A stretch of DNA of 5,146 bases from an uncultured bacterium (lineage in GTDB: Bacteria; Bacillota; Clostridia; Lachnospirales; Lachnospiraceae): positions 1-5,146 of the forward strand of contig CAMTFT010000170.1 in assembly GCA_947071365.1 (NCBI GenBank), given 5' to 3'. The first letter of the stretch is position 1, and each line of letters starts with the position of its first letter. The notes below the pieces were generated by a model. That model saw only the letters and a program-made list of their open reading frames with translations, did not search any database and was not told where the DNA came from. This document shows, in pieces, positions 5,101 to 5,146 of the stretch. A program made the translations under genes and the position numbers.

Positions 5101-5146
5101 CTGTCTCTTATACACATCTGACGCTGCCGACGACTTAATAGGTGTA
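5101..5146 (-). other. Nextera P5-side adapter with i5 index (library artefact)
   Basis: This is synthetic sequence. Positions 5101-5119 are the reverse complement of the Tn5 mosaic end, and 5120-5133 complete the reverse complement of the Nextera read-1 adapter. Positions 5134-5141 (CTTAATAG) are in the i5 index slot; from memory the reverse complement matches Nextera index S518. Positions 5142-5146 (GTGTA) begin the P5 primer complement. The native insert ends at 5100. The adapter adds an ATG at 5117 that falsely extends the response regulator. Confidence 0.98.

Overview
The native DNA is 5,053 bases (48-5100), enclosed by Illumina Nextera (Tn5) adapter at both ends: P7-side adapter with an 8-base index at 1-47, and P5-side adapter with an 8-base index at 5101-5146. 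This is therefore a short contig, probably metagenomic, whose ends are library artefacts and not biological boundaries. The genes resemble those of a Gram-positive Clostridia anaerobe, most plausibly Lachnospiraceae: purine-rich Shine-Dalgarno sites, a Firmicutes-type two-component pair, a DUF554 membrane protein, and a Panacea-domain protein with a clostridial-type helix-turn-helix. This placement is by family resemblance only.

Layout from left to right. (1) 50-874 (+): the 3' part of a gene for a helix-turn-helix plus Panacea (DUF4065, SocA-like) protein, an antitoxin-type family. Its 5' end is cut off by the contig edge, and it is clearly more AT-rich than everything else here. (2) 875-1007: a 133-base intergenic region with a 15-base palindrome, a good extended -10 promoter and a second inverted repeat. 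(3) 1008-1691 (+): a DUF554 integral membrane protein (YdfK/YqgA family). (4) 1708-2937 (+): an M20-family zinc peptidase with its metal-ligand set intact, 16 bases after the DUF554 gene and probably in the same transcript. (5) 2895-3036: three decaying tandem copies of a ~46-base unit, the first being the last codons of the peptidase gene. (6) 3046-4353 and 4371-5048 (-): a sensor histidine kinase and, upstream of it in transcription, an OmpR/PhoB-type response regulator. They form a two-gene operon convergent with the peptidase operon.

How it fits together: the response regulator and kinase are a complete cognate signalling pair. Nothing in the sequence shows what they sense or whether they control the adjacent DUF554-peptidase operon. 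The Panacea gene looks like an accessory gene beside a resident chromosomal segment; its likely partner (toxin) would have to lie in the missing left flank, since no toxin-like ORF follows it. I found no CRISPR array, tRNA, rRNA, insertion sequence or convincing rho-independent terminator. The observations most worth following are the truncated Panacea gene in compositionally different DNA, the tandem duplication of the peptidase gene's 3' tail, and the adapter-derived false N-terminus of the response regulator.
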